IMG/VR virus record: IMGVR_UViG_3300025072_000016
Coordinates: 1 to 37,244 of that record
Length of the DNA: 37,244 bases
Source of the DNA: a virus
Strand: one strand, 5' to 3'
Part shown: positions 31,500 through 36,773 of the stretch, piece by piece
Numbering within the stretch: position 1 is the stretch's first letter
Layout: the number at the start of each line of letters is the position of its first letter
Notes under the pieces: model-generated
Told to the model about the DNA's origin: nothing
What the model saw: only the letters and a program-made list of their open reading frames with translations
Databases searched by the model: none
Position numbers and translations under genes: made by a program

Positions 31500-31769
31500 A
31501 TGAAATATGAAGTTGAAGACGAAAAGGGTTTTAATGCTTGTAAGAAGGCTTATGAAAGCCTAAGTGATGACCTAAAGGCAGATGTTTCAAAGCTTGAAAT
31601 GTGTGGTGCAACGCCATTTTTAACAATGGGGAATGACATTATGCACCTAGACAGAAACAGGTGTCGGTGTATACAGTTTCACGTTGAGGGGTTTGTCAGA
31701 GTCCACTATGACAATCTCACCCTTAACAACAAAGCAAGGAACGTAAGAATAGAATACTCAGATGAATAG
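31500..31769 (+). CDS. Unknown protein (89 aa)
   Basis: ATG 31500 with AAGGGAAAG upstream. The 89-residue product starts helical (NACKKAYESLSDDLKADVSK) and then forms strands (CRCIQFHVEGFVRVHYDN). It overlaps the next gene by eight bases. No family recognised; the two products share a similar 'VEGxxxxxY' strand pattern (here GFVRVHY, next GVAKFYY) and may be related. Confidence 0.55.
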   Translation: MKYEVEDEKGFNACKKAYESLSDDLKADVSKLEMCGATPFLTMGNDIMHLDRNRCRCIQFHVEGFVRVHYDNLTLNNKARNVRIEYSDE

Positions 31770-31968
31770 TGCATATATCATAGACGGAGATAAACACATT
31801 CAAATAAACGGGGAAAACTTACAGTCAATAAAATTTATGATTGATGTGAACATAGTAGGCTTGTGCTGTTGTGTTGAAGGTGTTGCAAAGTTCTACTATT
31901 CAGATAAGTACAAAATGCAAATAATACTAAATGGAAACATAGCCTTTGACAATACGGGGGAAGAGTGA
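31762..31968 (+). CDS. Unknown beta-rich protein (68 aa)
   Basis: A 68-residue protein, with IIDGDKHIQINGENLQSIKF and a cysteine triplet (GLCCCVEGVAKFYYSD). It is mostly strands. It overlaps the NinG-like gene by four bases (GTGA), so is probably co-translated. Role unknown. Confidence 0.55.
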   Translation: MNSAYIIDGDKHIQINGENLQSIKFMIDVNIVGLCCCVEGVAKFYYSDKYKMQIILNGNIAFDNTGEE

Positions 31969-32450
31969 CAAGTATAAAACCACTTGGTGCAGTTCCGAAG
32001 AAGGGGAAGAAAGAGAAGGCAAAAAACTACAGTCTGATGAATGAGGCAAAGGCAAGCAAGAGAGAGTCAACATTGTGGCGGTGGGTGTCTCTATTCGTTA
32101 GATTGAGTGCAGTCCCAAGTGATGAAACTTACGGATTTGCAATATGCTTTACTTGTGGCGCTCGAAAGCACTATAAGGAGATGGACGCGGGGCACTGCTT
32201 AAGTAGAAGACACAAGAATACAAAATATCATGAAGATAATCTCAGGTGCCAGTGCGTACATTGTAACCGAAATTTATATGGGAATGTTGCAGAGTTTGAA
32301 AAAAGGCTAGGGTTAGAAATTGTAAATAAGCTTAAAGCTTTAACAAAACTTCCTGCAAAGAAAATGCCACTCTGGGAAGTTGAAGCAAAGATTGCAGAGT
32401 ACAGGCAAAAGGCAAAAGACGAAGCTTACAGAGTTGGGGTGACATTATGA
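31965..32450 (+). CDS. NinG/Rap-like recombination protein
   Basis: A GTG start at 31965 gives 161 residues. CFTC (61-64), AGHCLSRRHKNTKYHEDNLR (75-94), CQCVHCNRNLYGN (95-107) follow the NinG pattern of two zinc-binding cysteine pairs and an HNH-like 'AGH...H..N..CN...G'. Lambda NinG (Rap) cuts branched DNA, including Holliday junctions. A link to the annealase and exonuclease coded 2 kb upstream is natural. The attC-like array begins 100 bases after it. Confidence 0.85.
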   Translation: MTSIKPLGAVPKKGKKEKAKNYSLMNEAKASKRESTLWRWVSLFVRLSAVPSDETYGFAICFTCGARKHYKEMDAGHCLSRRHKNTKYHEDNLRCQCVHCNRNLYGNVAEFEKRLGLEIVNKLKALTKLPAKKMPLWEVEAKIAEYRQKAKDEAYRVGVTL

Positions 32451-32545
32451 AAACAGGTTGGCAAATAGTATTTCTAATACTAGGTATAATCATGATAGCT
32501 ATGTGTAGCTATGCAATAAGTGTTTCAGGGTTTACGGCAGGGTAG
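32447..32545 (+). CDS. Small membrane protein (32 aa)
   Basis: ATG 32447 overlaps the NinG stop (ATGA). The 32-residue product is one hydrophobic span (WQIVFLILGIIMIAMCSYAI) with a short polar end. Its opening 'MKTGWQI' is like that of the membrane protein at 36446 (MKIGWQI), so the two may be related. Confidence 0.5.
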   Translation: MKTGWQIVFLILGIIMIAMCSYAISVSGFTAG

Positions 32546-32548
32546 AGA

Positions 32549-32604
32549 ATAACACGGCAGTGGTTTGCCGAGGAACGAGGTCATAACCAACGGCAAAGGT
32601 TATG
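32549..32604 (+). repeat. attC-like site P1
   Basis: ATAAC, then TTTGCCG (32564-32570) pairing perfectly with CGGCAAA (32591-32597), then GTTATG. TGGTT/AACCA gives the alternative arms. It is the most divergent of the ten sites and the shortest at 56 bases. It marks the left edge of the array. Confidence 0.55.
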
Positions 32605-32624
32605 ACTATTTGAAAGGAACAACA

Positions 32625-32951
32625 ATGGAATGTGGAATGGATATTAATACAGATCCCGATTCAACGAAAATTGCTTTGTGTTTTGAAAATGAAATTTATG
32701 TTGGTGAAGATCTTGATTCACTTATTGAACAAGTTCGAGAAGCTACAGGATATGACATTGAAACTATTGCAAGTATGCTACAAAGAACTGCTCAATCTTT
32801 TGAAACTCTTGGAGAGGCAACCTCTTTAGTAGAAAAGAATATGATTGAATTTAAAAGACTTGTGAGCGAGGGAGATGTTTATCTTCCAAATGCAATTGAA
32901 ACAAATCATTTCTATGATCCAAAGCGAAGTAAGAAACGAAAACAGTGGTAA
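32625..32951 (+). CDS. Cassette protein of unknown function (108 aa)
   Basis: ATG 32625 with AAAGGA upstream; the longer frame from 32565 would start inside site P1 and is not preferred. The 108-residue product starts with a beta segment (DSTKIALCFENEIYVGEDLD) and continues helical (DIETIASMLQRTAQSFETLG). It ends in a basic tail KRSKKRKQW. Codons are more A/T-ending than in neighbours. No family recognised. Confidence 0.6.
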   Translation: MECGMDINTDPDSTKIALCFENEIYVGEDLDSLIEQVREATGYDIETIASMLQRTAQSFETLGEATSLVEKNMIEFKRLVSEGDVYLPNAIETNHFYDPKRSKKRKQW

Positions 32952-32964
32952 ATTTAATCACTAT

Positions 32965-33025
32965 ATAACGCTCGCTTCGTTTGGCAGGAGCCGAGCGAGT
33001 GAGCACAATGAAAGCGAAGGTTATG
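32965..33025 (+). repeat. attC-like site P2
   Basis: ATAAC GCT, arm CGCTTCGTT, GGCAGGAGCC hairpin, GCGAG, arm AATGAAAGCG, AAG, GTTATG. The outer pair ATAAC/GTTAT and inner pair CGCTT-CGTT/AATG-A-AAGCG leave one extrahelical A and a three-base unpaired spacer on each side, close to textbook attC form. It is nearly the same as site A3. Confidence 0.75.
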
Positions 33026-33043
33026 GCACAGAAGGCAGGCAGG

Positions 33044-33262
33044 ATGACATCGAGAAAGACGATAGAAAAATTCTGTGAAGAAAACGGAATAACTATAAGT
33101 AAGCTTGAGTACGATAAAAACTATGAATCTATATATGGGGATTGTAGTAATGTATCAGAGTGGATAATTGAGTGTCTAGTTAAGGGGGAAGAGGAAGTTC
33201 TTCACGCCTATACAGCTTACGAATTAATTGATGAAATACAGGATGCAATTGACAACCTATAA
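33044..33262 (+). CDS. Cassette protein of unknown function (72 aa)
   Basis: ATG 33044 has AAGG eight bases upstream; in-frame ATGs at 33008 and 33023 lie in site P2. The product is acidic and helical (RKTIEKFCEENGITISKLEY, then VSEWIIECLVKGEEEVLHAY). The first segment could be a degenerate helix-turn-helix. The stop lies inside ATAAC of site P3. Confidence 0.55.
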   Translation: MTSRKTIEKFCEENGITISKLEYDKNYESIYGDCSNVSEWIIECLVKGEEEVLHAYTAYELIDEIQDAIDNL

Positions 33263-33317
33263 CACCTGTGTGTGGTGCGGTGAGGTACGAACAGTCATCC
33301 ACAACACATAGGTTATG
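33259..33317 (+). repeat. attC-like site P3
   Basis: ATAAC, ACCTGTG, arm TGTGTGG, GCGGTGAGG centre, ACAG, arm CCACAACACA, TAG, GTTATG. TGTG-TGTGG pairs with CCACA-A-CACA leaving one extrahelical A. CTGT/ACAG is the alternative pair. Sequence differs from P2 but the fold is kept. Confidence 0.7.
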
Positions 33318-33337
33318 ATTTTATTTCATTTGGAACA

Positions 33338-33417
33338 CTACTGTTTAAGCCAATCTTGAATAAATCTTTCAGAAAGTGAAAGAAAGTGTTGTGTTATCTT
33401 TCAGAAAGTAGTATATT
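33338..33417 (+). promoter_or_regulatory. Promoter with twin operators CTTTCAGAAAG inside a cassette
   Basis: CTACTGTTTAAGCCA (33338-33352), -35 TTGTGT (33389-33394), 17 bases, -10 TATATT (33412-33417). The 14-bp repeat ATCTTTCAGAAAGT, which contains the palindrome CTTTC-A-GAAAG, occurs at 33364-33377 and 33396-33409, 32 bases (about three helical turns) apart; one lies between -35 and -10. The layout and the 80-base length equal those at 23876-23955. Confidence 0.75.
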
Positions 33418-33423
33418 ATTAGT

Positions 33424-33462
33424 GTTGAGAGGGAAATGGTTCTCTCCAACAGCCTCGGAGGC
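33424..33462 (+). promoter_or_regulatory. Leader hairpins covering the ribosome site
   Basis: GTTGAGAG (33424-33431) pairs with CTCTCCAAC (33442-33450) with one bulge. GCCT/AGGC (33452-33462) forms a small hairpin that contains the GGAGG ribosome site of the next gene. Translation may thus be controlled at the RNA level. Confidence 0.45.
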
Positions 33463-33466
33463 TTGT

Positions 33467-33640
33467 ATGTTTGGTAAGGATTACATTGGTAAGGTTGGCG
33501 GTCGTGAGTGTTTTAAGGTTCTTACTGACATCGGTACAGTTATCGAGGTTGGAAGTATCACTCTTGTTTATAAGAGCGGTGACTCTAATAGAGAGTGCAT
33601 CTACCGCTTAAGAAAGGCGGTGGCTAAGTATGGACTTTAA
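33467..33640 (+). CDS. Unknown protein (57 aa), cassette with own promoter
   Basis: ATG 33467 lies five bases after GGAGG. The product is beta-rich and basic (KDYIGKVGGRECFKVLTDIG, then SITLVYKSGDSNRECIYRLR). It overlaps the next gene by 11 bases. First gene from the twin-operator promoter. Not recognised; by context it could be one half of a two-gene regulatory or toxin-antitoxin-like pair. Confidence 0.6.
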   Translation: MFGKDYIGKVGGRECFKVLTDIGTVIEVGSITLVYKSGDSNRECIYRLRKAVAKYGL

Positions 33641-33812
33641 ACAAGTCTTAAGGGAGAGAGGGTTTCTTCTCTCCTTTCGTGATTTTGGTAGAATTGTAAA
33701 ACTTACTCCACACCATTTGAGAGAATTATATAGAACTGACCAAGATAGATTTTTTACACTACTTGACACTGCAATAGAAAGATGGGATTCGATATGCAAA
33801 AAGATAAAATAA
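33630..33812 (+). CDS. Possible helix-turn-helix protein (60 aa)
   Basis: ATG 33630 with GGTGG upstream, overlapping its neighbour. Residues about 16-37 (SFRDFGRIVKLTPHHLRELY) look like a helix-turn-helix: a helix, a turn at K-L-T, and a recognition-like helix. The rest is helical and charged. It is a candidate binder of the CTTTCAGAAAG palindromes 220-270 bases upstream. Confidence 0.5.
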   Translation: MDFKQVLRERGFLLSFRDFGRIVKLTPHHLRELYRTDQDRFFTLLDTAIERWDSICKKIK

Positions 33813-33994
33813 ATACACTGGAAGAAACATTAAAACACAAAAGGCTCACCGTGTTTTTCAATGCAAAAAAGTTTCTCGTAACTGCTTTGAAGAACGCAAA
33901 CGGCTATATGTTTTCAGAATGTATCTGCGGGGCAACTATGGCGGAGTTTAATGCTGTAGAGAAATATGTATCAAGTGAGCTAGGAACAATATAA
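33794..33994 (+). CDS. Unknown protein (66 aa), last gene of three-gene cassette
   Basis: ATG 33794 with GGGA upstream; ATG 33782 is an in-frame alternative. It overlaps the HTH-like gene and stops inside ATAAC of site P4. The product has helices (INTLEETLKHKRLTVFFNAK) and a cysteine pair near MFSECICGATMAEF. Not recognised. Confidence 0.55.
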   Translation: MQKDKINTLEETLKHKRLTVFFNAKKFLVTALKNANGYMFSECICGATMAEFNAVEKYVSSELGTI

Positions 33995-34052
33995 CGTGTC
34001 GCATGTTGGGCGGTGAGCCTAAGCGAGCAGACACGACAATGCAGAGGTTATG
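33991..34052 (+). repeat. attC-like site P4
   Basis: ATAAC, arm CGTGTC, arm GCATGTTG, centre GGCGGTGAGCCTAAGCGA, arm GACACG, arm CGACAATGC, AGAG, GTTATG. CGTGTC pairs perfectly with GACACG; GCAT-GTTG pairs with CGAC-A-ATGC leaving one A out. The centre and last arm are the same as in site A2 in the other array. Confidence 0.75.
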
Positions 34053-34081
34053 GAATTAAATTTAATAGAAAAGAGAGCGAT

Positions 34082-34291
34082 ATGAATGTTGGAGAAATGC
34101 GAGAGTGGATTGACGGCCTAGAAGATGACGTTGAAATAAGATTGACCGATGATTCTTTAGGTGGCGACACTGAAATATTAAACTTTACGCTTGCAGAGGA
34201 GTATGCTGTTTTGCACATTGATTCAGAGACGGACGCACATTTGGATTCGATTGTGTCAGACTTTGTGGAAAACTTAAAAAATTGGAAATAA
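34082..34291 (+). CDS. Cassette protein, acidic (69 aa)
   Basis: ATG 34082 has AAAAGAGAG upstream and overlaps by four bases (ATGA) the end of an 11-codon frame that starts at the ATG of GTTATG in site P4 (34050-34085), so translation may be coupled. The 69-residue product (NVGEMREWIDGLEDDVEIRL, then DDSLGGDTEILNFTLAEEYA) is like small phage proteins of the 'L-x-x-L-P-D-D-A-x-V' kind, which are known from many cassettes and phages but have no set role. It stops inside ATAAC of site P5. Confidence 0.6.
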   Translation: MNVGEMREWIDGLEDDVEIRLTDDSLGGDTEILNFTLAEEYAVLHIDSETDAHLDSIVSDFVENLKNWK

Positions 34292-34348
34292 CGCTCGCAT
34301 GGTGTGCAGTGAGTGAAACGAGCAGTCACCACCCATGCAGAAGTTATG
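34288..34348 (+). repeat. attC-like site P5, end of rightward array
   Basis: ATAAC, arm GCTCG, arm GCATGGTG, AGTGAGTGAAA centre, arm CGAGC, arm CACCCATGC, AGAA, GTTATG. GCATG-GTG pairs with CAC-C-CATGC leaving one C out; GCTCG/CGAGC is the alternative pair. The backbone promoter-like repeat begins 20 bases downstream. Confidence 0.7.
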
Positions 34349-34368
34349 AACAAAAACAAGAAAAGCCC

Positions 34369-34405
34369 CAGTAATTAATGTATATTCTATGTAAGGTAAT
34401 TACTG
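34369..34405 (+). promoter_or_regulatory. Perfect 9-bp inverted repeat around a TATATT box
   Basis: CAGTAATTA (34369-34377) and TAATTACTG (34397-34405) are perfectly complementary and flank 19 bases that contain TATATT (34381-34386) in the context AATGTATATT. No good -35 is seen. It is probably a regulated promoter for the gene at 34422. Confidence 0.5.
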
Positions 34406-34421
34406 AACCAATGAGGCGAAG

Positions 34422-34730
34422 ATGAACGAACAAATTCAAAAAGTAATAGAGGGTCTTATTGTGACCCTTGAAGAGAAAAAGGAACTCTTAGACAATAGCA
34501 CTTCCTTTCGTGCAAGAGCGATTGCAGAGGTTAAGGGTAAGATTGTAGAAGCCCTTCGAGACTCTCTATGGAGTGAAGTAAGAGCACTTTCAGACTGGCT
34601 TGATACCTATGATACAAAAGATGATGTTGAAGCAATTGTTAGCGATACTCTTGAGTCGGTAGATTTAACTATCAACGACAGCCAAGAGGCAGAAATGCTT
34701 GACACTGGTGAAATAATTGTAACACAATAG
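34422..34730 (+). CDS. Unknown helical acidic protein (102 aa)
   Basis: ATG 34422 with GAGGCGAAG upstream. Almost fully helical: EGLIVTLEEKKELLDNSTSF, RARAIAEVKGKIVEALRDSL, then TYDTKDDVEAIVSDTLESVD. The net charge is strongly negative and there is no cysteine. Such acidic proteins in phages may mimic DNA, but no evidence decides this. Confidence 0.55.
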   Translation: MNEQIQKVIEGLIVTLEEKKELLDNSTSFRARAIAEVKGKIVEALRDSLWSEVRALSDWLDTYDTKDDVEAIVSDTLESVDLTINDSQEAEMLDTGEIIVTQ

Positions 34731-34736
34731 GAACAC

Positions 34737-34803
34737 AAGGAGTCGGGCACCTGCGCGGGTGTAGAGGGTCGAGTTTATCTTGCCTCCCCTCGTTCGGCTC
34801 CTT
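34737..34803 (+). ncRNA. Structured segment, three-way-junction-like
   Basis: AAGGAGTCG (34737-34745) pairs with CGGCTCCTT (34795-34803), eight Watson-Crick pairs and one G-U. Inside, CACC/GGTG and GAGGG/CCCTC form two further stems. It fills most of the 112-base gap between two genes. There is no T-run. It could be a small RNA, a leader of the DUF1367-like gene or a processing site; the inner 49 bases are too few for a tRNA. Confidence 0.4.
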
Positions 34804-34842
34804 CCTTAATCAAAGCAAGGTTTGCAAGATAGCAGGATAAAG

Positions 34843-35286
34843 ATGAAAGAACAAAAAGCAATACACTTAGTAAAACGTGAAGACGGTTCAATATACCCCG
34901 CTGACGGCGAGAGTGCTTCTATATGGTCCGAAATGAAGGTTGGCACATGGAAGTTTATATTTTCCCCCGTCAAGGTTATAAATAGAAACGTGTATTTTCA
35001 TAGAATGTATTTCAGTATGATGAACACGGCTTTTTCAAATCAAGAGAGATTTCCAACCGTTGACTCCTTGAGAGAAGCTGTAACAATAGAGGCTGGTTTT
35101 TATGATCCACTGTACTGCATGGATGCAATTCTAAAAAAGGCCAAAAGCATCGCGTTTAATAAGATGGATCAAGAAAACTTCGAAGTGCTATACGAAAAGA
35201 GCGTTGATATATTAATGGAGTCCTTTGGGTGGGATGACGATATGTATGTAGTATTAATGAGTTATTTAAAAAAAAGAGGCAGGTAA
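34843..35286 (+). CDS. DUF1367-like phage protein
   Basis: ATG 34843 with AGGATAAAG upstream; ATG 34822 is unlikely. The 147-residue product has FHRMYFSMMNTAFSNQ, then LREAVTIEAGFYDP, AKSIAFNKMDQENFEVLYEK. These match DUF1367, a family coded in the nin region of lambda-like phages near NinB/NinG, with the pattern 'HRKFFALLNLAF...AGFY...AKSI.F..M'. The biochemical role is unknown; context is recombination. Confidence 0.75.
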   Translation: MKEQKAIHLVKREDGSIYPADGESASIWSEMKVGTWKFIFSPVKVINRNVYFHRMYFSMMNTAFSNQERFPTVDSLREAVTIEAGFYDPLYCMDAILKKAKSIAFNKMDQENFEVLYEKSVDILMESFGWDDDMYVVLMSYLKKRGR

Positions 35287-35288
35287 GA

Positions 35289-35591
35289 ATGAGTAATGAG
35301 TTATTAGCAAAGGTTGCATTAAATGCAATGCGTGGAGACGCTGAAGAGGCACAGCTTCTATTTGAGGAGTATTGTGAGAAAAGCGATACAGGCTTGACGC
35401 CTAAAGAGTTAAACTTGGCAAAGGTTGCAACTTCTTGCATGGAGGCGCTTTCTGGTGATGATTACCGTGATGGTGTTTGTGATATTGCAAAAGAGTTTGG
35501 TTTTTCACATGTGGCATTTTCAGAAGCCCCAAACGAAGTAGATCAAGTCACGGACAACTTGGAGATCTCACAAGAGAGCTCAACAAATTAA
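35289..35591 (+). CDS. Unknown helical protein (100 aa)
   Basis: ATG 35289 with AGGTAAG upstream, three bases after the DUF1367-like gene. The product is helical and acidic (LLAKVALNAMRGDAEEAQLL, then LNLAKVATSCMEALSGDDYR). Two segments share 'AKVA', suggesting an internal helical repeat. Not recognised. Confidence 0.55.
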   Translation: MSNELLAKVALNAMRGDAEEAQLLFEEYCEKSDTGLTPKELNLAKVATSCMEALSGDDYRDGVCDIAKEFGFSHVAFSEAPNEVDQVTDNLEISQESSTN

Positions 35592-35695
35592 TAGATAGTC
35601 TAGAACTTCCCCCGAGTGCTTAATTATTAATTCTAATTAAATAAGTAATTAAAACATTTATCTGATGTGAAAACTGTGGGGGTTGTTTCTAATAG

Positions 35696-35770
35696 GTAGC
35701 AGTAGCTCAAGCATATTGGTAGAGCAGAATAGGCATATTCAGGTTGGCGGTTCGAGTCCGTCCTGCTACC
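35696..35770 (+). tRNA. tRNA-like gene with abnormal anticodon loop
   Basis: GTAGCAG pairs with CTGCTAC (7-bp acceptor), TA, D-stem GCTC/GAGC, and T-arm GGCGG-TTCGAGT-CCGTC with the T-loop consensus. The variable loop AGGTT is standard. The anticodon stem GAATA/TATTC, however, encloses only GGCA (four bases, not seven), and the D-loop is 13 bases with GGT kept. GCATATT occurs in both the D-loop and the anticodon arm. No normal anticodon can be read. The 3' end runs into CCA. It is either a decayed tRNA or a tRNA-like RNA with another use. Confidence 0.65.
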
Positions 35771-35793
35771 CATTAGGAACAAAGAGAGGCAAG

Positions 35794-36090
35794 ATGCAAA
35801 GAAAAGCAATATTTTTAGGCGGTCACTATTCAGGAAAAAGAGAAAACCTCTTCCCCGAAATACAAGTGGAGAGAGATGGGGATACCTACACCCTTGTATC
35901 AAACTGCACAAGGCATTCAACGGTCGTATATGTGCTCTCAGGAGCAATCACAAGAGTGCAGGAGTTGCTTGTCACCGAGATTGACAGACTTGATGGAGAG
36001 AATGAAGCTCTAAGCAAGGATAATGCAGGAGATAAGGCGTATATCAGAAGGTTGTTAAGTGAAACAGAACAGTTTAAGGCGGTAGGGTAA
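35794..36090 (+). CDS. Unknown protein (98 aa)
   Basis: ATG 35794 with AGAGGCAAG upstream. Residues 1-50 are beta-rich (FLGGHYSGKRENLFPEIQVE, then LVSNCTRHSTVVYVLSGAIT), the rest helical with coiled-coil features (TEIDRLDGENEALSKDNAGD). It lies 23 bases after the tRNA-like gene. Not recognised. Confidence 0.55.
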   Translation: MQRKAIFLGGHYSGKRENLFPEIQVERDGDTYTLVSNCTRHSTVVYVLSGAITRVQELLVTEIDRLDGENEALSKDNAGDKAYIRRLLSETEQFKAVG

Positions 36091-36449
36091 TGGACGAAAA
36101 GAAGTATCCACAAATAGGCCCAACTGGTAGCGGTTCAAGCCTTGAGGATAAAGTAAATGCGGAGTATTTAGAGGCACGAAAGGCAGGAGCAGAGGCGAGT
36201 GCAGTCTTAGCAATGCTATCTATTAAGCAGAAGTATGAGAAGCTCAAAGCTCAAAGCCAAACCAGAGAGACAGAGAACTTTAAGCGTGTAGGTGATTTTG
36301 TTTATGGCAAGAGCTTTCAGATGGCTTTTGCAGTTTCGGCTGTGGTTTCATTTTACGGAGTTGCAGGAAATGTCACCATAAGGCTTGGCGGTGGCGCTGA
36401 CATGCACGGTGCTGGCACAGTAGAAGAACTACTAGAGATACTGCAATGA
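36090..36449 (+). CDS. Unknown protein (119 aa)
   Basis: Its start overlaps the previous stop (TAATG). Helical N-terminal half (EYLEARKAGAEASAVLAMLS), then a hydrophobic stretch (MAFAVSAVVSFYGVAGNVTI) and a Gly-rich end. It might bind the membrane, but the hydrophobic part is mixed. Overlaps the next gene (ATGA). Confidence 0.55.
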   Translation: MDEKKYPQIGPTGSGSSLEDKVNAEYLEARKAGAEASAVLAMLSIKQKYEKLKAQSQTRETENFKRVGDFVYGKSFQMAFAVSAVVSFYGVAGNVTIRLGGGADMHGAGTVEELLEILQ

Positions 36450-36637
36450 AAATAGGCTGGCAAATATTAACAACACTAATACTATTAGGTGCATTGTATT
36501 ACTACTATGAGGGAATACTACTTGAGTATAGGGGTTTTGGTGGTGCTTCCCTCAATTTTCAGCGTGGTAATACGGTAATGATTTGCTTGATCGGTTTGTG
36601 CTGTTGGGTTGGGATGTTGCGTAAAAATGGATCTTGA
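36446..36637 (+). CDS. Small two-span membrane protein (63 aa)
   Basis: Hydrophobic spans at about residues 4-21 (GWQILTTLILLGALYYYY) and 43-58 (TVMICLIGLCCWVGML), with a polar loop between. Holin-like in size and form, but placed just before the terminase. Begins 'MKIGWQI', like the small membrane protein at 32447. Confidence 0.55.
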   Translation: MKIGWQILTTLILLGALYYYYEGILLEYRGFGGASLNFQRGNTVMICLIGLCCWVGMLRKNGS

Positions 36638-36704
36638 AACAGTATTGCCAGTAATAGTTTTTGTGTTGGTGTTGGTAGCGTTGAAAAAAGGAAAGAGGTT
36701 GTAG
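36627..36704 (+). CDS. Very small membrane protein (25 aa)
   Basis: ATG 36627, overlapping the previous gene. One span (DLETVLPVIVFVLVLVALKK) and a basic tail. Form resembles small pinholin-like or anchoring peptides. No clear ribosome site, so it would depend on coupling. Confidence 0.4.
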   Translation: MDLETVLPVIVFVLVLVALKKGKRL

Positions 36705-36705
36705 G

Positions 36706-36771
36706 GTGGAAAATAGAGACAGATTAAGAGAGATACAAGAGCGTAGAAGCAAAGTTGATTTAAGGGGGTAA
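36706..36771 (+). CDS. Very small charged protein (21 aa)
   Basis: GTG 36706, with AAAGAGG upstream, codes 21 residues rich in Arg and Glu (NRDRLREIQERRSKVDLRG). It fills the gap before the small terminase gene. Could be a chance frame. Confidence 0.35.
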   Translation: MENRDRLREIQERRSKVDLRG

Positions 36772-36773
36772 TT

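Larger units (their letters stand above)
32549..34348 (+). mobile_element. Integron-like gene-cassette array (rightward)
   Basis: Five attC-like sites, all rightward, lie at 32549-32604, 32965-33025, 33259-33317, 33991-34052 and 34288-34348. They bound four cassettes: one gene each in three of them, and three genes with a promoter in the third. The array lies between a NinG-like gene and the DUF1367-like part of the nin-type region. It faces opposite to the first array yet shares its sites' sequence. Confidence 0.7.

Noticed and set aside
34737-34803. Second tRNA
   Set aside because: The outer stem looks like an acceptor, but the inner 49 bases cannot hold D, anticodon and T arms, and the T-loop consensus is absent.
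35633-35947. Leftward 104-residue protein with SRTDSNRQP
   Set aside because: That peptide is the usual false translation of the antisense strand of a tRNA gene; the rest is a shadow.
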